64,000 nucleotides of DNA from CBDFGS01 sp965247255 (GTDB lineage Bacteria; Chloroflexota; Dehalococcoidia; Lucifugimonadales; CAUZJF01). The notes beneath the pieces are model-generated. The model searched no databases. It had not been told where the DNA came from and was given only the letters and a program-made list of their open reading frames with translations. The stretch covers positions 186,001 through 250,000 of the forward strand of contig CBDFGS010000011.1 in assembly GCA_965247255.1 (NCBI GenBank), given 5' to 3'. Positions 60,776 through 64,000 of this stretch are shown piece after piece. Every line of letters starts with the position of its first letter. Within the stretch, counting starts at the first letter, position 1. The translations under genes were made by a program, and so were the position numbers.

Positions 60776-61966
60776 TTAGCCCACGATCTCGCGGAAAACT
60801 CGCAGGAAGTTCAGCCCTAGCAGCTTTCGAAGCTCTTGCTCCGTGAAGCCGCGCTCGGCCAGCTTGATCGTCAGGTTGGGCCAGTCGCCAAAGTTGTCGT
60901 ACCCGACGAGGTGGTGGTCTTTGCTCATGCGGTGCTCCCGCTCCCGGAAACCGCTCCAATTGAACGAGCCGCCGCGCCTCTCCGGCATCTCCTCCGGGTA
61001 CACCACAAGCGACTCAGTCCCGGGGCCCGGCCCCGCCTTGTCGTTGCCGATTCCCACGTGGTCGATGCCCATGACGCGCACCAGGTGCTCTACGTGGTCG
61101 GCGAAATCGTCCAGCGTCGCTTCCGTGGTCTCCTGGAGGAACCCGGGGATCACCACGACACCGAAGAAGCCGCCCTGCTCGGCGATCGCCCTGGCCAGGG
61201 AGTCGCTCTTGCCCCTGTCGTGGTAGCAGACAGCGGCGCTGCTCGAGTGAGTAATGATAACCGGGGAAGTCGAGACTTCGATGGCGTCCCACCCGACCTG
61301 CTCGCTGCAGTGGCTCACGTCCACGGCCATGTTGAGCTCGTTCAGGCGGCTCACCACTTCGCGCCCGAAATATGTCAGCCCGCTCTTGTGGACCTCGGTG
61401 CAGCCGTCTCCCGCCAGATTTCTGAGGTTGTAGGTTAGCTGCACGACTCGAAGCCCGAGATTGTAGAAGAGGTCAATGCGGTCCAGATCGGTCCCGAAGG
61501 CTATGGAGTCCTGAAAATCGATAATGACGCCGTGCTTGCCATCGCGGTGCACTCGCTCGATGTCGTCGCTGCTTCTGATCAGCTCTAGCTCACCGGCCAG
61601 GGCGTCCACGATCCCCCGAGCACCGGCCACTCTCTTGACAGCCTTTTCGAAGGCCTCGCTGAATGGGCCGGCGCCGGCGCAGGTGGCGCCTGCAATGGTG
61701 ACCCCGGACCGCTCCCACAGGTCCAGGTACTGCTTGCGCGCGTCCTCCGAGGTCTGGATTTCGCGCACCGCAAGGTCCGCGAGACGGCCGCCTGCTTCCC
61801 TGCGCGACAGGCCCTCGCTGGCGAACTCCTTCAGGGCCGCCTTCATGCTCTCGGTGAACAGGAACCCGGACGTCGCGGGCGGCTGTTGGGCGTCGATGAC
61901 CAGCGCGTCGCGGTGGAGCTGCCCGGCCTCCTCAGCGCTAAGCGCAGGCTTCCTCATGACTGCCAT
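60776..61966 (-). CDS. M19-family membrane dipeptidase
   Basis: A 396-residue metallodipeptidase with GGAGGTC upstream of the ATG. It begins ALSAEEAGQLHRDALVIDAQ, where the usual His-x-Asp is changed to Asp-Ala-Gln. Later conserved parts are present: NAAVDVSHCSEQVGWD (His), VIITHSSSAAVC (His/Ser) and HVGIGNDKAGPGP (Asp). Loss of the first metal ligand pair is typical of divergent M19 relatives that may act on other amide substrates. It is probably cytoplasmic or peripheral. Confidence 0.85.
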   Translation of the reverse strand: MAVMRKPALSAEEAGQLHRDALVIDAQQPPATSGFLFTESMKAALKEFASEGLSRREAGGRLADLAVREIQTSEDARKQYLDLWERSGVTIAGATCAGAGPFSEAFEKAVKRVAGARGIVDALAGELELIRSSDDIERVHRDGKHGVIIDFQDSIAFGTDLDRIDLFYNLGLRVVQLTYNLRNLAGDGCTEVHKSGLTYFGREVVSRLNELNMAVDVSHCSEQVGWDAIEVSTSPVIITHSSSAAVCYHDRGKSDSLARAIAEQGGFFGVVVIPGFLQETTEATLDDFADHVEHLVRVMGIDHVGIGNDKAGPGPGTESLVVYPEEMPERRGGSFNWSGFREREHRMSKDHHLVGYDNFGDWPNLTIKLAERGFTEQELRKLLGLNFLRVFREIVG

Positions 61967-62019
61967 GTAGTGACCTCCATCCCGATTCGCAGCGGGGCTC
62001 GTCGCGCCTGGGCTCGGTA

Positions 62020-63036
62020 CTACGCCGTATATAGCGTCGGAGACCTCGGCGTGGGCGCGATCTGCGTTTCGTCGAGGGCGTACGCTTCCTTCTTATAGAT
62101 CTGGACCCGGTGCGACCCGTAGTCGGGTATGTACATGTGGCCCCGCTCATCGACCCTCACCGAGATAGGGCCCTTGAGCCGCTTGGATGGCTCCAACGAG
62201 GCAGCCGTCTCGCGCAGACGGAGGGTGACGGCGTTGGACAAGATGTACTTTCGCCCCGATGGGGATAGGGTGGCATCGCCGATAAACTTGTCCACGTACG
62301 CCCCCTCGGGGTTGAAGAGCTGAACTCGGTCGTTGCCCCGGTCGGCGACGTAGATGTCGCCATCGCCATCGACGGCGACACCCGAAGGGCGTTTGAACTG
62401 GCCGTCGCCGCCGCCCGATGCTCCGAAGCTCATTAGAAAGCGACCGTCGCCCGTGAACTTCTGGATGCGGTCGTTTCGCCAATCGGCGACGTAGACGTCG
62501 TCGACCTCGTCGACCGCGATGCCCCAGGGCATGTTCAGCTCCCCGTCGCCTGTACCGTGTCCGCCGAACTTCATCAGGAAATCCCCGTCCTTTGTGAACA
62601 TCTGAATGCGGTGATTCAGAGTATCGGAGACGTACACGTTCTCTTCCGAGTCGAACGCTAGGCCTGAGGGCTTATCGAGCTCCCCGTCTCCATCTCCATG
62701 CCGGCCCCAGGACCCCAGGTAGTCGCCGTTCCTGTTGAAGGTCGATATCCTGTGGCTCGCCTCGTCCGAGACGTACAGGTCCTCCTGGCTGTCCGCTATG
62801 ATCGCCGCCGGCCACTGGAGCTTGCCCTCGGCGGAGCCGGACCCGGATATGGGACCGTAATCGTTGTCTTCGAAGTCGTATTTACGAATCTCCGTCTGGA
62901 TCGTTCCCCGGCACAGGATGTACAGCCGCCCCTCACCGCCGATGGCGATGTCGAGGGGACCCGAGGTGATGCGCCTCATTCCGAGAGTTTTGAGGTACGG
63001 GAAGCCCGCGCGGAGCAGGGCATGGGGTCTGGACAT
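62020..63036 (-). CDS. NHL-repeat beta-propeller protein
   Basis: A 338-residue protein made of about six NHL repeats, each with a core like LNHRIQMFTKDGDFLMKFGG or GNDRVQLFNPEGAYVDKF. There is no signal peptide. NHL propellers bind proteins, nucleic acids or small ligands, and some act as lactonase-like enzymes. It is followed leftward by the M19 dipeptidase gene in the same direction. Confidence 0.88.
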   Translation of the reverse strand: MSRPHALLRAGFPYLKTLGMRRITSGPLDIAIGGEGRLYILCRGTIQTEIRKYDFEDNDYGPISGSGSAEGKLQWPAAIIADSQEDLYVSDEASHRISTFNRNGDYLGSWGRHGDGDGELDKPSGLAFDSEENVYVSDTLNHRIQMFTKDGDFLMKFGGHGTGDGELNMPWGIAVDEVDDVYVADWRNDRIQKFTGDGRFLMSFGASGGGDGQFKRPSGVAVDGDGDIYVADRGNDRVQLFNPEGAYVDKFIGDATLSPSGRKYILSNAVTLRLRETAASLEPSKRLKGPISVRVDERGHMYIPDYGSHRVQIYKKEAYALDETQIAPTPRSPTLYTA

Positions 63037-63203
63037 GTTAGCTCTCTTACGCCGCGTGCCGTCTCAATCTACCCCACGAGGGGGAGGGGAAATCGCCTAA
63101 CCGCGCCTTCATCTTCAGCGAGGGTTGCCACTTCCGCCAGGTTTGCCCCACCGGCCGGGACTCCAACTCGACAGCGCGAGGCTGGGTCTGGCGATCTCGT
63201 CCG

Positions 63204-64000
63204 CTACTGTTTAGTTTGCCCCAGTACCTGGGGCATGTACTTCTCCCGGCCCCAGAGCGGCTTCTTGTTCAAATACCGCCAGTCGTGAGGCATGATCTTC
63301 AGAGTGCGGTCCTCCAGCGGGAATCGCACGGGCGCGTGCCCTTGTCTGTGAGATTCTCGTAGCCCGATGGCGATCTCGAGCACCTTGCGTCCGTTGTCGC
63401 CGCTGGACCTGGGCTCGATGTTTTGCTCAAGAGCGTCCACGATCGACTGGACCGTAGCCACTTGTCGGTCGCCGGGCCATGTCCACCCGTCCTCGTCGAA
63501 GTGGGAGGCGAACCCCGCGCCGTGTACGGGCTCGCTAAACAGCCCGTCAAGCTCCTCGAGCTCCACCGACCCGGGCCGACCACCGCCATCCCCGGCCTTC
63601 GAGACATGGAGGTGTGTCCCGTCGTTTCGAATGACGCCACGGGTGCAACGGACCTCGAACTCCCGTGTCGCGCCCGCGCTTCGCTGCATGAAAGCCTCGA
63701 TGCCGTTGACGAACCGGACGTAACCCGCGACGCCCTGGTCGTAGTCGCTGGCGGGATCGTCGGCGACCCAACCGATGGTCCAGGCGACGTCTGCGTCCCC
63801 CGCGAACAGCCGCATCAAGCTGAATATCTGGCAGCCGCCGCCCGACATCTCGGTGCCGCTGCCGTACATGAAGGTGATGTTGAGCACCTCGCCAATCTCT
63901 CCGGAATCGATGAGCTCCTTCGTCTGCCAGTATTGCGGCAGGTTCCGGTCCATGTCGCCTGCGCCGAATTTGATCCCGCGCGACTGGCACGCCTCGACTA
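63204..64000 (-). CDS. Gfo/Idh/MocA-family oxidoreductase, C-terminal part
   Basis: The frame is open to the window edge, so about the first 100 residues including the nucleotide-binding fold are outside. The visible part starts VEACQSRGIKFGAGDMDRNL and continues with KELIDSGEIGEVLNITFMYG and the C-terminal substrate domain (GYVRFVNGIEAFMQRSAG, GRKVLEIAIGLRESHRQG). Residues DRNLPQYWQ correspond to the usual QNRRF region. It is probably an NAD(P)-dependent sugar or polyol dehydrogenase of catabolic type. Confidence 0.85.
   Translation of the reverse strand, partial: VEACQSRGIKFGAGDMDRNLPQYWQTKELIDSGEIGEVLNITFMYGSGTEMSGGGCQIFSLMRLFAGDADVAWTIGWVADDPASDYDQGVAGYVRFVNGIEAFMQRSAGATREFEVRCTRGVIRNDGTHLHVSKAGDGGGRPGSVELEELDGLFSEPVHGAGFASHFDEDGWTWPGDRQVATVQSIVDALEQNIEPRSSGDNGRKVLEIAIGLRESHRQGHAPVRFPLEDRTLKIMPHDWRYLNKKPLWGREKYMPQVLGQTKQ

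Noticed and set aside
1..64000. tRNA or rRNA genes
   Set aside because: I saw no clover-leaf with a conserved T-loop and no rRNA-like stretch; a tRNA scan would be needed to exclude them fully.

Overview
The window looks like a chromosomal segment of a GC-rich bacterium, most likely Chloroflexota and possibly Dehalococcoidia or SAR202-like. I infer this from the gene content: an Aap-type amino-acid ABC transporter, a serine/threonine kinase fused to an AAA/TPR region, many secreted lipoproteins, and an M19 dipeptidase, NHL-repeat protein and Gfo/Idh/MocA oxidoreductase in a row. Taxonomy is inference, because there is no rRNA or other marker gene.

Host segment 1-25.1 kb. It begins with the C-terminus of a membrane protein carrying zinc ribbons. 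It then holds insertion sequences scattered among host genes. Two nearly identical IS1380-family copies lie at 451-2154 and 10316-12019, with perfect 19-bp inverted ends. There is also a frameshifted IS110-family element, an intact IS256-family element at about 17365-18727, and a second IS256 relic into which the second IS1380 copy jumped. Between them are a collagen-like lipoprotein with seven His-Cys repeats, a 1235-residue kinase/ATPase/TPR protein, the aapJQMP operon, a decayed ABC-2 transporter, and a row of secreted or membrane proteins, one with DUF4349 and PKD domains.

Mobile element 25.5-60.6 kb. I read this as one integrative conjugative element (ICE) of about 35 kb ending in a serine recombinase. 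Its left arm is read leftward: primase, Rad52-like annealing protein, Cas4/RecB-like nuclease, SSB, RadC, a DUF6094-like methyltransferase, an SNF2-type helicase and several small zinc-ribbon proteins. A complete group II intron of 2676 nt sits inside the helicase gene, in the codon just after the Walker A motif. Joining the predicted exons restores the helicase frame exactly. The right arm is read rightward and encodes a type IV secretion apparatus: VirB6/TrbL-like, two VirB2-like pilins, a PrgI-like protein, VirB4, a VirD4-type coupling protein and a replication-relaxation protein. The PrgI-like protein is extended to 1019 residues by two long octapeptide-repeat tracts.

Control regions. The divergent region between the arms (41.53-42.05 kb) holds seven or eight palindromic operator-like sites about 42 bp apart, next to a gene for a helix-turn-helix/coiled-coil protein. 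A GC-rich hairpin follows. A single matching site and a perfect 38-bp palindrome recur at 57.4-57.6 kb. A second divergent pair of helix-turn-helix regulators flanks a 22-bp palindrome containing the GAAC-N4-GTTC core of a Gram-positive-type LexA box, which suggests SOS-linked control. A structured, possibly non-coding RNA lies just upstream of the recombinase.

Host segment 60.6-64 kb. It resumes with a cut-off zinc-ribbon gene, the M19 dipeptidase, the NHL-repeat protein and a partial oxidoreductase. The most unusual items are the PrgI-octarepeat protein, the phased operator array with its outlying copy, the exact intron insertion in the helicase, and the structured RNA candidate.
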